A stretch of 64,000 nt of DNA, taken from assembly GCA_050949745.1 (NCBI GenBank), contig JBMNGF010000020.1, forward strand, positions 1-64,000. The letters are read 5' to 3'. A program made the position numbers and the translations under genes. Below, piece by piece: positions 1-7,275 of the stretch (within the stretch, counting starts at the first letter, position 1; each line of letters begins with the position of its first letter). The notes beneath the pieces are model-generated. The model did no database searches. It worked only from the letters and a program-made list of their open reading frames with translations, and was not told the DNA's origin. Origin of the DNA: Syntrophaceticus sp050949745 (GTDB taxonomy: Bacteria; Bacillota; DSM-12270; Thermacetogeniales; Thermacetogeniaceae).

Positions 1-240
1 GGGTAATAGGCCGAATAGTGCGCTTATCAAGAAGAATGGATCTCTAGTACGCTTTACAATGCGCAGTAAAAAAATAACGGCAATAAATCCCAGAGGAATA
101 TTCCAGGAAAAGTGGTCGAAATGAGGGATGGCATCAAGGGCAAAATGGGATGCAAAAGCCAAGGTGGGCCCCAGGATTTTGTTCCTTCTTGTTATGGCAT
201 ACATAAAAGAACCTACCATCAAGTGCGTTGTCCCAGTCAT
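1..240 (-). CDS. N-terminal part of membrane-bound metal-dependent hydrolase-like protein (runs off window)
   Basis: Reading the minus strand from the ATG at 240 gives an open frame of 80 codons that continues past the window edge. The product begins MTGTTHLMVG and has spaced histidines and aspartates (THLM near residue 5, SHFALDAIPHFDHF around residues 32-45), followed by hydrophobic segments. That H...D..PH pattern with membrane segments is typical of the YdjM/DUF457 class of membrane-bound metal-dependent hydrolases, whose substrates are mostly unknown. A purine-rich GGAAAGGG lies about 7 bases upstream of the ATG. The gene diverges from the TetR gene. Family assignment is moderate because only the N-terminus is visible. 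Confidence 0.55.
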   Translation of the reverse strand, partial: MTGTTHLMVGSFMYAITRRNKILGPTLAFASHFALDAIPHFDHFSWNIPLGFIAVIFLLRIVKRTRDPFFLISALFGLLP

Positions 241-531
241 TATTCAACCCTTTCCAGGATTAGTACATTTCCGAGGATCTATGCTTATTTCCAGATATGA
301 TAAGCTGCATTTATAAATCAGGTAGCCGAATCCAGTCCTGAAAAACTTCTCCGCTTTTTCTAATGTTTTCCTGTACTTGAATCGAGATCATTTAACAGAT
401 TTTTTTCATCAGCAAAAGATAACCCCTTTTCATAGTGTGGATAGGTATTCTTGAAATTAAACTGAGAAAATCATCCATTCATTACTGATGTCGAATAACA
501 GCAAAAATTGCTTGGTAATAGATATTTCTTG

Positions 532-561
532 TTGACAATAAAACCTGTTCTTACCTATAAT
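532..561 (+). promoter_or_regulatory. Sigma-A promoter of the tetR-DUF2229 operon
   Basis: TTGACA at 532-537 and TATAAT at 556-561 match consensus exactly, with an 18-base spacer. The -10 box is the first part of the palindromic operator, so repressor binding would occlude RNA polymerase. A TGTCGAA motif (a Spo0A-box-like heptamer) lies at 489-495, upstream of the -35. Between 241 and 531 no other feature is visible. Confidence 0.8.
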
Positions 562-593
562 AATGAGAGTGAGCAATCACTCTCATTATTATA
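556..593. promoter_or_regulatory. Perfect 38-bp palindromic TetR operator
   Basis: The arms 556-572 and 577-593 are exact reverse complements over 17 bases, separated by GCAA; the core is TGAGAGTGA-4-TCACTCTCA. The site overlaps the -10 box and ends 20 bases before the start of the TetR gene, the usual arrangement for autorepression. It could also form an RNA hairpin in the leader, but position and symmetry favour a DNA operator. Confidence 0.85.
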
Positions 594-613
594 GAAGATC
601 TAGGGGGCGTTCC

Positions 614-1219
614 ATGGATAAAGCGCCGGAACTGACTAAAACTCAGAAAAAGATCATTGATGCTGCCATCAAGGTCTTTTCAGAGAAGGGCTTTGAAGGA
701 TCCACAACTTGTGAGATCGCCCGGGAGGCTGGTGTAGCAGAGGGGACTATATTTCGCCATTTCAGTACAAAAAAGGGGATACTGCAGGGTATTCTCCTGC
801 AGGTAGTTGAGAATTACCAACTGCTGGATATTTTAGAGCCTCTAGTTGAGATGATAGAAAAAGGGGATGGCCAAAGCAAGATACCCGCTATCATCACTCA
901 GTTGGAAGAGGTTATGGAGCAGGTGCCCCTATTAAAATTGCTTTTTTATGAAGCACAATTTCATCCTGAAATTCAAGAAATGATGGTTGAAAAGATCGTA
1001 ACGCCAATTCTAGATCGTATCAAAAACTCTATTGCAAAACAGCAGTCTACAGGTGAGTATCGTAATTTTGACGCTTACCTGATGGCTATTTCAATTTTTT
1101 CTTCATTCTGGGGGTATCTTGCCTTAATGAACTTTATACCCGAGCAAGAGTATATGGACGAAGAAAATGCTTATAAACAAATGCTGGATATATGGCTATA
1201 TGGTGTAATTAATCAATAA
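614..1219 (+). CDS. TetR/AcrR family transcriptional regulator
   Basis: A 201-residue protein with an N-terminal TetR helix-turn-helix: IIDAAIKVFSEKGF followed by TTCEIAREAGVAEGTIFRHF is the canonical DNA-binding signature. The C-terminal ligand domain is helical and hydrophobic, as usual for the family. The ATG at 614 is preferred over an upstream in-frame ATG at 563 because the latter lies inside the operator palindrome, while AGGGGG sits 7 bases before 614. It is the first gene of an apparent operon with the two DUF2229 proteins and the HgdC-like ATPase (gap of 22 bases to the next start). It probably represses itself and them; its ligand may be an acyl-CoA or related compound, by inference from the neighbours only. 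Confidence 0.9.
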   Translation: MDKAPELTKTQKKIIDAAIKVFSEKGFEGSTTCEIAREAGVAEGTIFRHFSTKKGILQGILLQVVENYQLLDILEPLVEMIEKGDGQSKIPAIITQLEEVMEQVPLLKLLFYEAQFHPEIQEMMVEKIVTPILDRIKNSIAKQQSTGEYRNFDAYLMAISIFSSFWGYLALMNFIPEQEYMDEENAYKQMLDIWLYGVINQ

Positions 1220-1241
1220 GAAAGATGAGGTGTTTTCGTTA

Positions 1242-2225
1242 ATGCCGGTTCGGGTAGGTATTCCGCGTTATTTAAGTTTTTTTTCTTTTTATCCTATGTG
1301 GAAGACCTTTTTTGAGGAATTAGGGTTGGATGTGATCACATCATCTCCAACTAATCAGCACATTCTCAACGCTGGAGTGGCCGAAGCGGTAAATGACGCC
1401 TGTATTCCTATTAAATTATATCACGGACATGTAATGGAAATTAAGGATCAGGTGGACATGCTTTTTGTGCCGCGTTTTGTCAAGTTGCGTAGGCTGGAAA
1501 CGGAAACATTTTGCCCCAAATTCTTGGCGCTTCCAGACCTTCTGCGGGCTTCCATTAAAAATATGCCCGATCTGCTTGACACAAGGGTTGAGCTCACCAG
1601 AGGGCGATTTGAGCTTTTCCATGTTGCCAAAGAGATAGGCGAAAGGTTCGGTGCAAGTATCACTACAATAACCAGGGCATACTATCGGGCCTGTCAGGCT
1701 TTACGGCAGTACAACCGCTTGATGTATGAAGGCATGCTGGCCAATGATGCGCTGGAGTATATGGAAAATGGATGTAAAAAGAGCCAACAGGTGAATCAGG
1801 AGGCTCTGTCTATTGCTGTTCTTGGCTACCCTTATCTTGTCTATGATCGATTTATCAATATGGATCTTTTTAAGAAGCTAAATGAGCTTGGGGCAAAAGC
1901 CTTTACCGTGGAGATGCTTTCACCGAGGCAGCTGCTCAGAGAAGCAAAAAAAATGCCCAAGCAGATGTTTTGGTATTATTCAAATCGCGCTATGCATGCA
2001 GCTTATTATTATTTGACCAGGAAAAGGGTTGACGGGATCATCCATATAACTGCTTTTATATGTGGGCCTGATGCTATGTTGGGTAGATATATGGAAATGG
2101 AGTCTAGAGAGCAAGGGCATATGCCATTTATGACCCTTTCTATTGATGAAGAAACAGGTACCGGTGGGGTAGATACCCGCCTGGAGGCTTTTATAGATAT
2201 GTTAAAAAGGAGAAGGGGGCAGTAA
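1242..2225 (+). CDS. DUF2229 / acyl-CoA dehydratase activase-related protein, first copy
   Basis: 327 residues, starting MPVRVGIPRYLSFF; ATG at 1242 has GATGAGG about 11 bases upstream, so it is favoured over GTG 1230. The protein has the N-terminal DUF2229 pattern (VGIPR...YPMWKTFFEELGLDV...) and conserved cysteines at NDACIPIKLYHG, ETFCPKF and FICGPDAML, spaced like cluster ligands of the 2-hydroxyacyl-CoA dehydratase (HgdB) superfamily. In many Clostridia this domain is fused C-terminal to an HgdC-like ATPase in one very long polypeptide; here it is a separate gene. It ends overlapping the next ATG (TAATG). An iron-sulfur electron-transfer or reductase role is an inference from family architecture. 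The specific substrate is unknown. Confidence 0.8.
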   Translation: MPVRVGIPRYLSFFSFYPMWKTFFEELGLDVITSSPTNQHILNAGVAEAVNDACIPIKLYHGHVMEIKDQVDMLFVPRFVKLRRLETETFCPKFLALPDLLRASIKNMPDLLDTRVELTRGRFELFHVAKEIGERFGASITTITRAYYRACQALRQYNRLMYEGMLANDALEYMENGCKKSQQVNQEALSIAVLGYPYLVYDRFINMDLFKKLNELGAKAFTVEMLSPRQLLREAKKMPKQMFWYYSNRAMHAAYYYLTRKRVDGIIHITAFICGPDAMLGRYMEMESREQGHMPFMTLSIDEETGTGGVDTRLEAFIDMLKRRRGQ

Positions 2226-3325
2226 TGAAGATAACATATCCACATATGGGTTATTCATATGTAGCATTTAAGATGTTGATCAATGATTTAGGTTATGAAG
2301 CAGTAGTTCCGCCAGAACCGAGCAAGCGCACTATGGATTTGGGTGTCCGATATTCGCCGGAATTTGCCTGTATTCCTTTTAAGGTAGTGTTAGGGACTCT
2401 TTTGGAAACGATTGAGATGGGTGCAGAGTTGGCCATATCAACAGGTGGTGTTGGACCCTGTAGGGCAGGCTATTATAGTGTAATGCAGCAGAAAATTATA
2501 AATGAATTAGGCCATGACTTAAAGATACTTGTTTTCGAACCCCCTCAATCTAATTATCTGGACTTTATCAAAAAACTTAGGACGATCAAACCTAAACGCA
2601 TGTCCTGGCGCACCTTTATTCAGTTGATAAAAAAGGGATACAAAAAACTCGAGGCCATTGATGAGATAGAATATCTGATGTACAGGTACATGCCTTATGA
2701 GATTAACAAAGGAGATACGGCAAGGGCGTTCAAAACTGCACTGGATATGCTTGATGAGGCACAAACTGAGGATGACATCGAAGATGCCCACTGGGAGTGC
2801 AGAAAAATTTTAGCCAAAGTACCTCAGGATCGCTCACGAAATCCTCTTAAAATCGGTATTATCGGCGAAATATATGTGGTTTTAGAGCCTGCTGTAAATT
2901 TCTATATTCAAAAGACCCTGGGTGAAATGGGGGTCTACACAGATCGTTCCATCTGGTTAACCTCCTACACACAAAAAAATATTGTTGTTGAAGGAAAAGA
3001 AGGAGAACGGGACATCCACGAGATGGCATATCCTTATCTTAACGAAATGATCGGCGGGCATGGCATCAACAGTATCGGCGAAATTGCGATTTATGCTAAA
3101 AATGGTTATGACGGTGTTATTCAATTAGCACCTTTCTCTTGTATTCCAGAGATCATGGCTAAGGGCATCGTACCCCGAGTGAGTAGGGAAGAGGGCATAC
3201 CGGTGATGACCATTTTTATCGATGAGCAGACAGCTGCTGCTGGTGTAATAACACGGCTGGAGGCTTTTTTGGATCTGCTTGAACGGAGAAGAGAAAAAAT
3301 GGCTGTTAAAAAGCAACTCGCTTAA
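2225..3325 (+). CDS. DUF2229 / acyl-CoA dehydratase-like protein, second copy
   Basis: 366 residues, translationally coupled to the preceding gene. It has the same fold-type as its neighbour: MKITYPHMGYSYVAFKMLI at the start, cysteines at PEFACIPFK, GGVGPCRAGYY and APFSCIPEIM, and a C-terminal DEQTAAAGVITRLEAFLDLL motif that parallels DEETGTGGVDTRLEAFIDML in the first copy. The two genes therefore look like the paired subunits of a heterodimer in the HgdA/HgdB style, or the separated halves of the large fused activase proteins. The cysteines probably hold a [4Fe-4S] or double-cubane cluster (inference from the superfamily). The gap to the ATPase gene is 23 bases. Confidence 0.8.
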   Translation: MKITYPHMGYSYVAFKMLINDLGYEAVVPPEPSKRTMDLGVRYSPEFACIPFKVVLGTLLETIEMGAELAISTGGVGPCRAGYYSVMQQKIINELGHDLKILVFEPPQSNYLDFIKKLRTIKPKRMSWRTFIQLIKKGYKKLEAIDEIEYLMYRYMPYEINKGDTARAFKTALDMLDEAQTEDDIEDAHWECRKILAKVPQDRSRNPLKIGIIGEIYVVLEPAVNFYIQKTLGEMGVYTDRSIWLTSYTQKNIVVEGKEGERDIHEMAYPYLNEMIGGHGINSIGEIAIYAKNGYDGVIQLAPFSCIPEIMAKGIVPRVSREEGIPVMTIFIDEQTAAAGVITRLEAFLDLLERRREKMAVKKQLA

Positions 3326-3348
3326 ATAGCTTTGGGAGGATAATTGGT

Positions 3349-4314
3349 ATGAAAAAGGCTTATCTAGGAATCGATGTTGGTTCGGTTAGCACTAATTTAA
3401 TTGTAATAGATGAGCAGTATGAGGTACTGGCATCATTATATCTCAGAACTCAGGGACAGCCGATCCGGGTTATACAGGAAGGTATGGAAAATCTTTCTCA
3501 TCTCGTCCCTGATGATATTGAGATCGAGGCAGCCGGTACCACTGGCAGTGCCCGGTATCTAGCAGGGGTTATGGTCGGAGCGGATATCATTAAAAATGAG
3601 ATTACTGCTCACGCTGTAGCTACATCACGTTTTGTGCCAGGAGTACAGACAATACTGGAGGTAGGAGGGCAAGACTCCAAAATTATCATACTACGGGACG
3701 GCATCGTCACAGATTTTGCTATGAATACCGTTTGTGCTGCCGGAACCGGTTCGTTCTTGGATCAGCAGTCAGCTCGACTCTGTATTCCCATCGAGGATTT
3801 TGGTGGGTTGGCTTTAAAAGCTAAGAACCCGGTACGTATTGCAGGGCGCTGCACGGTTTTTGCGGAATCAGATATGATTCATAAACAGCAGCTTGGCCAC
3901 AGTACAGAAGATATCATCGCTGGACTTTGTGAGGCACTGGTGCGCAATTATTTGAATAATGTAGGCAAAGGGAAAGAGATCCTCCCTCCTATTGCATTTC
4001 AAGGAGGGGTTGCTGCCAATGCCGGCATAAAAAAAGCCTTTGAGGATGCATTAGGGCAAGAGGTAATTATTCCGAAAAATTTTGCTGTAATGGGTGCATT
4101 TGGTGTGGCTATCCTGGCCAGGGAAGCAGTTGAGCGCAATCAGGAAAATACGAAGTTCAAAGGCTTTGAGGTGACTGATTTCAACTACAAAACCCGAAGT
4201 TTTGAGTGCAAATCCTGTTCCAATCATTGTGAAGTAGTACAGTTTTTCCAAAATGGTGAGGTGATTGCTCGCTGGGGCAGCCGCTGCGGTAAGTGGGATG
4301 TAGAAGCAAGCTAA
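3349..4314 (+). CDS. HgdC-like ATPase, activator of 2-hydroxyacyl-CoA dehydratase family (BadF/BadG/BcrA/BcrD)
   Basis: 321 residues. The ASKHA nucleotide-binding signatures are visible: LGIDVGSVSTNLIVID at the N-terminus (phosphate 1), AAGTTGSARYLAG, EVGGQDSKIIIL (phosphate 2) and AFQGGVAANAGIKKA (adenosine motif). MNTVCAAGTGSFLDQQ and GRCTVFAESDMIHKQQ carry the two cysteines that bridge the [4Fe-4S] cluster in HgdC dimers. The C-terminus adds an extra cysteine motif, C-x2-C-x3-C then GSRCGKW, which in fused homologues forms the linker to DUF2229. Members use ATP hydrolysis to push low-potential electrons into a partner dehydratase or reductase. Together with the two preceding genes it forms a compact three-component set. 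Confidence 0.9.
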   Translation: MKKAYLGIDVGSVSTNLIVIDEQYEVLASLYLRTQGQPIRVIQEGMENLSHLVPDDIEIEAAGTTGSARYLAGVMVGADIIKNEITAHAVATSRFVPGVQTILEVGGQDSKIIILRDGIVTDFAMNTVCAAGTGSFLDQQSARLCIPIEDFGGLALKAKNPVRIAGRCTVFAESDMIHKQQLGHSTEDIIAGLCEALVRNYLNNVGKGKEILPPIAFQGGVAANAGIKKAFEDALGQEVIIPKNFAVMGAFGVAILAREAVERNQENTKFKGFEVTDFNYKTRSFECKSCSNHCEVVQFFQNGEVIARWGSRCGKWDVEAS

Positions 4315-4337
4315 ATGCACTAATCACCAACCACTAT

Positions 4338-4364
4338 TATAGCCCCTTGACAAGAGGGGTTATA
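4338..4364 (+). terminator. Hairpin after the HgdC-like gene, possible terminator
   Basis: TATAGCCCCT at 4338-4347 pairs with AGGGGTTATA at 4355-4364 (10 bp including one G-T) around a 7-base loop. No long T run follows (only TATTTATATAG), so it is a weak candidate for an intrinsic terminator. Confidence 0.4.
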
Positions 4365-4449
4365 TATTTATATAGTCTGTTTAATACATATTAAATGTTC
4401 AAAATATAATCATTTCTAATGATAAAAAAGTCAGTACAATTTTCCCGAT

Positions 4450-4887
4450 GTGCTGGGACACATCTACGGACTCTTGTTTTTAGCTGACGAACCGCTGGGA
4501 TTGGATGACATTGCACAGGAACTCGGTGTCAGCAAATCAACTGTCAGCAACAATATCCGCATCCTGGAGGGTGTAGGGTATGCTCAAAAAGTCTGGGTCA
4601 AAGGGAGTCGCCGGGATTACTATGAGGCTGAGCGGAATATGTCAAAAGTAGTAATTGAAACTATTGAAAAGAACTATGAAAAAGAACTGGAGATAGTTGT
4701 CAGTACCTCTGAAAACTGCAAAAATCTGCTGGCCGATGTGGGTGATTCCTCTAATGAAAGATTAAAGGAAAAAGCACAATTCTATTATCAAAATATCGAC
4801 AACCTGGAAAACCATACCAAGCGCGTTGCCAGCAAACTGTCGGAACTTCTGCTTACCATGCTTTTCAGAGAGGAGGACAAAGATTAA
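4450..4887 (+). CDS. GbsR/MarR-type winged-helix regulator, possibly missing its N-terminus
   Basis: 145 residues from a GTG start with no convincing ribosome binding site. The text GLLFLADEPLGLDDIAQELGVSKSTVSNNIRILEGVGY is the GbsR-family winged helix, followed by a charged helical C-terminal region ending in REEDKD. GbsR proteins usually have about 20-25 residues before this point; here the frame is open upstream for only eight codons (to a TAA at 4423), and the reading NFPD just before the GTG resembles the family but has no start. Either the protein starts at GTG 4450 in a shortened form or the 5' end has been lost. The target is unknown; no palindromic operator stands out nearby. Confidence 0.65.
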   Translation: MLGHIYGLLFLADEPLGLDDIAQELGVSKSTVSNNIRILEGVGYAQKVWVKGSRRDYYEAERNMSKVVIETIEKNYEKELEIVVSTSENCKNLLADVGDSSNERLKEKAQFYYQNIDNLENHTKRVASKLSELLLTMLFREEDKD

Positions 4888-5033
4888 ATCAACAGCTCAT
4901 AGCGTAAAGCCTTTTCCTTTTTAAGTCCGTATACCGTATAAGCCATTCTGTATGAAATAACTATGCGGAAGATGGAACTGAATAACCATTTGAGTTATGC
5001 AAATCATAGGATTTGCATTTTTCTTTTGCACAA

Positions 5034-5096
5034 ATGTAAAGGAACCTTGACAGGGTAGGGAAAAATACTTATAATATATGTAAAGGTACCTTGTCA
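5034..5096 (+). promoter_or_regulatory. Consensus promoter flanked by two matching operators of the XRE regulator
   Basis: TTGACA at 5047-5052 and TATAAT at 5070-5075 with a 17-base spacer form a perfect sigma-A promoter. A 19-bp box, ATGTAAAGGAACCTTGACA at 5034-5052, recurs as ATGTAAAGGTACCTTGTCA at 5078-5096 (17 of 19 identical); the core AAGGTACCTT is a perfect palindrome. The centres are 44 bp apart, about four helical turns, with one box on the -35 and the other just after the -10. This is what one expects for cooperative autorepression by the adjacent XRE protein. Confidence 0.8.
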
Positions 5097-5112
5097 TAAA
5101 TGAGGTGACGAA

Positions 5113-5328
5113 ATGGAAAATAAAGTTGAAGAACTTAGAAAACGTATGAGACTTAATCAAGAGGATTTAGCGAAGGCTCTTAAAGTTTCGAGACAGACAA
5201 TTAGCTCAATAGAAACAGGAAAGTATAACCCCTCATTAGAATTAGCCTTCGCAATTTCGGACTACTTTGGAAAATCAATTGAGGAAATTTTTATTTATGA
5301 AAGGGGAGGGAAAAATGAAAAGAAGTAA
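5113..5328 (+). CDS. Small XRE-family (Cro/CI-type) transcriptional regulator
   Basis: A 71-residue protein that is essentially one helix-turn-helix domain: LRKRMRLNQEDLAKALKVSRQTISSIETGKYNPSLELAF is the classic XRE signature, followed by the ISDYFGKSIEEIF tail common in small Firmicutes regulators. GAGGTGACGAA gives a good ribosome binding site. It overlaps the following membrane-protein gene by 14 bases, so the two are translationally coupled, a frequent pairing (HTH plus DUF2178-like membrane protein). It probably binds the two AAGGWACCTT boxes upstream. Confidence 0.9.
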   Translation: MENKVEELRKRMRLNQEDLAKALKVSRQTISSIETGKYNPSLELAFAISDYFGKSIEEIFIYERGGKNEKK

Positions 5329-5758
5329 TTTGTATGTAGGGCTGGTATATCTATCTATAGGAATCGCATGCTTGGTTATTGGGCTGAATTTCGGGACTAG
5401 ATTAGAAAGTCTATTATATGGCTTTGCAGGGGCAGGAATTTGCAGTGGAGCAGTTATCTTATGGAAATATTATTACTGGACCAGACCGGAAAACAAAAAC
5501 AGATATCAAGAAAAAATTGAGGATGAGAACATTGAATTGCATGACGAAAGGAAAACCATATTACGGGATAAATCTGGAAGGTATACGTATATTATAGGGT
5601 TGATCGCAATTTCTGTGTCTATAGTATTATTTTCTATATTGGGCAGTCTCAATATAATAGAAAATACTAAGTTGATAATATTATTTTTAGCTGGATTTCT
5701 TGTGTTTCAATACATTACAGGAATTTTAATTTTCAACCATTTGAATAAGAAATACTGA
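5315..5758 (+). CDS. Small membrane protein coupled to the XRE regulator (DUF2178-like)
   Basis: 147 residues from ATG 5315, preceded by GGGGAGGG. Four hydrophobic stretches are visible: two N-terminal (LYVGLVYLSIGIACLVIG and the following LLYGFAGAGICSGAVILW) and two C-terminal (YIIGLIAISVSIVLFSILG and LIILFLAGFLVFQYITGIL), separated by a charged segment with the motif ELHDERKTILRDKSGR. That E-x-x-DER...I...A/SGR motif is typical of DUF2178-type proteins found beside small XRE regulators. Function is unknown; a role in sensing or in controlling the partner repressor is only an inference from the recurring pairing. Confidence 0.75.
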   Translation: MKRSNLYVGLVYLSIGIACLVIGLNFGTRLESLLYGFAGAGICSGAVILWKYYYWTRPENKNRYQEKIEDENIELHDERKTILRDKSGRYTYIIGLIAISVSIVLFSILGSLNIIENTKLIILFLAGFLVFQYITGILIFNHLNKKY

Positions 5759-5793
5759 GTAGGTTAGAGCCCCAACTTTGTATCAGATCCCAT

Positions 5794-5815
5794 GCCCCAA
5801 ATAAGGGGCTTTTTT
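5794..5815 (+). terminator. Intrinsic terminator of the XRE/membrane protein operon
   Basis: GCCCC at 5794-5798 pairs with GGGGC at 5805-5809, followed by six T. It lies 35 bases after the stop codon. Confidence 0.8.
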
Positions 5816-5920
5816 GTTGTGGACAATTCTGCCAGTACCAGAAATTAAAATAATGAGTCAAATACCTATATTACTGGCATAAAGCAGCCTATTAATGCTA
5901 AAAAAAAATTCAAAAAATGT

Positions 5921-6002
5921 TTGACACAACTGTACTTATCGTATACACTGTATATATACGGTAATAACGGTAGTCACGGTTTACACGGTATACACGGAAT
6001 CA
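5921..6002 (+). promoter_or_regulatory. Promoter and tandem 9-bp repeats ahead of the GntR gene
   Basis: TTGACA at 5921-5926, 17 bases, then TACACT at 5944-5949 form a promoter. Directly downstream a 9-bp unit is repeated five times without gaps: ACGGTAATA, ACGGTAGTC, ACGGTTTAC, ACGGTATAC and ACGGAATCA (5958-6002). The -10 region also holds a GTATAC...GTATATATAC near-palindrome. The repeats lie between the promoter and the ribosome binding site, so they are placed to act as an operator array or a leader element. Confidence 0.6.
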
Positions 6003-6019
6003 CAGGAAGGGGGTTGAGA

Positions 6020-6400
6020 ATGAAGATTATTATCAGCGGCTCTTCTCAGGAACCGCTTTATGAACAGATAGCCAGCCAGATTAAGAATCAGATTATAATG
6101 GGGGAACTGAAACCTGGGGATGCGCTACCTTCCATCCGCAATCTGGCCAAAGAACTGCAGATAAGTGTGATAACAACCAAAAGAGCTTATCATGAACTGG
6201 AAAAGGATGGCTTTATCGAAACAGTTGGCGGCAAAGGCTCCTTTGTTTCCGGAGAAAACAAGGAATTGTTTCGTGAAAAAAGGCTGAGAATGCTTGAGGA
6301 AAAGCTGTATGAGGTGATTGCTGAAAGCAGGTTTCTGGGTATTAGTTTGAGGGAATTAAAGGATATGCTGGATATTCTTGATAAGGAGGGAGAAGTATGA
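6020..6400 (+). CDS. GntR-family regulator, YtrA subfamily
   Basis: 126 residues, matching the short YtrA branch of GntR regulators. The winged helix PLYEQIASQIKNQIIMGELKPGDALPSIRNLAKEL, then ITTKRAYHELEKDGFIETVGGKGSFV is canonical; the C-terminal part is only a short helical dimerisation tail, without a large ligand domain. ATG 6020 is chosen over an upstream in-frame TTG at 5921 because the latter coincides with the -35 box and GGAAGGGGG precedes 6020. It overlaps the ABC ATPase gene (ATGA), forming the regulator-ATPase-permease operon seen in ytr-type systems that answer cell-envelope stress. Confidence 0.9.
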   Translation: MKIIISGSSQEPLYEQIASQIKNQIIMGELKPGDALPSIRNLAKELQISVITTKRAYHELEKDGFIETVGGKGSFVSGENKELFREKRLRMLEEKLYEVIAESRFLGISLRELKDMLDILDKEGEV

Positions 6401-7275
6401 AGGAGATTCTAGAGGTCAGGAATCTTGCAAAAAACTATCCGGGCTTTTCACTGAAAAACCTGAGTTTTACTCTAGAAAAGGGCTATATTATGGGTTTTAT
6501 AGGGCCAAATGGTGCAGGTAAGACTAGCACTATCAGGTTGATTATGAACCTGATCAGGCGGGATTCAGGTGAGATTAAGGTGTTTGGGCTCGATAATATC
6601 AATAACGAGCTTGAGGTCAAAGAAAGGATTGGCTTTGTTTATGATGATAATCACTTCTATAATGAACTGAGTGTCCTGGAGATGAAAAAAATCATCGCTC
6701 CCTTTTACAGCAGGTGGGATGACAGTGTTTTTAAAGATTACCTGGACCGATTTGAATTATCACCACGAAAAAAGATCAAGGACCTTTCCAAAGGGATGAA
6801 AATGAAGTTTTCTCTAGTGATAGCTCTTTCACATCATGCAGACCTGTATATTTTGGATGAGCCCACTTCCGGCCTTGATCCCATTTTCCGCAGCGAACTG
6901 CTGGATATATTGGTGGAAATAATTCAGGATGAAAACAAAAGTGTTTTTTTATCAACTCATCTGACTACAGACCTCGATAAAATAGCTGATTATATTACTT
7001 TTATCAATCGAGGTGAACTGGTGTTTTGTGAATCCAAAGATGAAATCATGGAAAGGTATGCCCTGGTCAAAGGGGGGAATGAACTCCTGGATGAGGAGTT
7101 GAAAGGGGAATTTGTTGGCATCAGTCAAAGCAGTTATGGTTTTACCGGCTTGACACGTGATATCAACAGAACTCGTCAGGTTTTTGGCGATTCTGTGCTG
7201 ATTGAAAAAGCATCTTTGGAGAATATCATGCTTTATACAGTTAGGGGGGAGAGCCATGTTCAACTTGTTGATTAA
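6397..7275 (+). CDS. ABC transporter ATP-binding protein (YtrB-like exporter ATPase)
   Basis: 292 residues. Walker A is GPNGAGKTS near residue 36, the Q-loop region is replaced by FVYDDNHFYNELSV, the signature is LSKGMKMKF, Walker B is LYILDEPTSGLDP and the H-loop is FLSTHLTTD. The unusual YDDNHFY and LSKGMK variants are typical of the bacitracin/YtrB-type ATPases paired with small GntR regulators. The C-terminal 80 residues form the usual accessory tail of this class. Its stop is 20 bases inside the next gene, so ATPase and permease are translationally coupled. It probably powers export of an amphiphile or antimicrobial; the substrate is not evident. Confidence 0.9.
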   Translation: MKEILEVRNLAKNYPGFSLKNLSFTLEKGYIMGFIGPNGAGKTSTIRLIMNLIRRDSGEIKVFGLDNINNELEVKERIGFVYDDNHFYNELSVLEMKKIIAPFYSRWDDSVFKDYLDRFELSPRKKIKDLSKGMKMKFSLVIALSHHADLYILDEPTSGLDPIFRSELLDILVEIIQDENKSVFLSTHLTTDLDKIADYITFINRGELVFCESKDEIMERYALVKGGNELLDEELKGEFVGISQSSYGFTGLTRDINRTRQVFGDSVLIEKASLENIMLYTVRGESHVQLVD

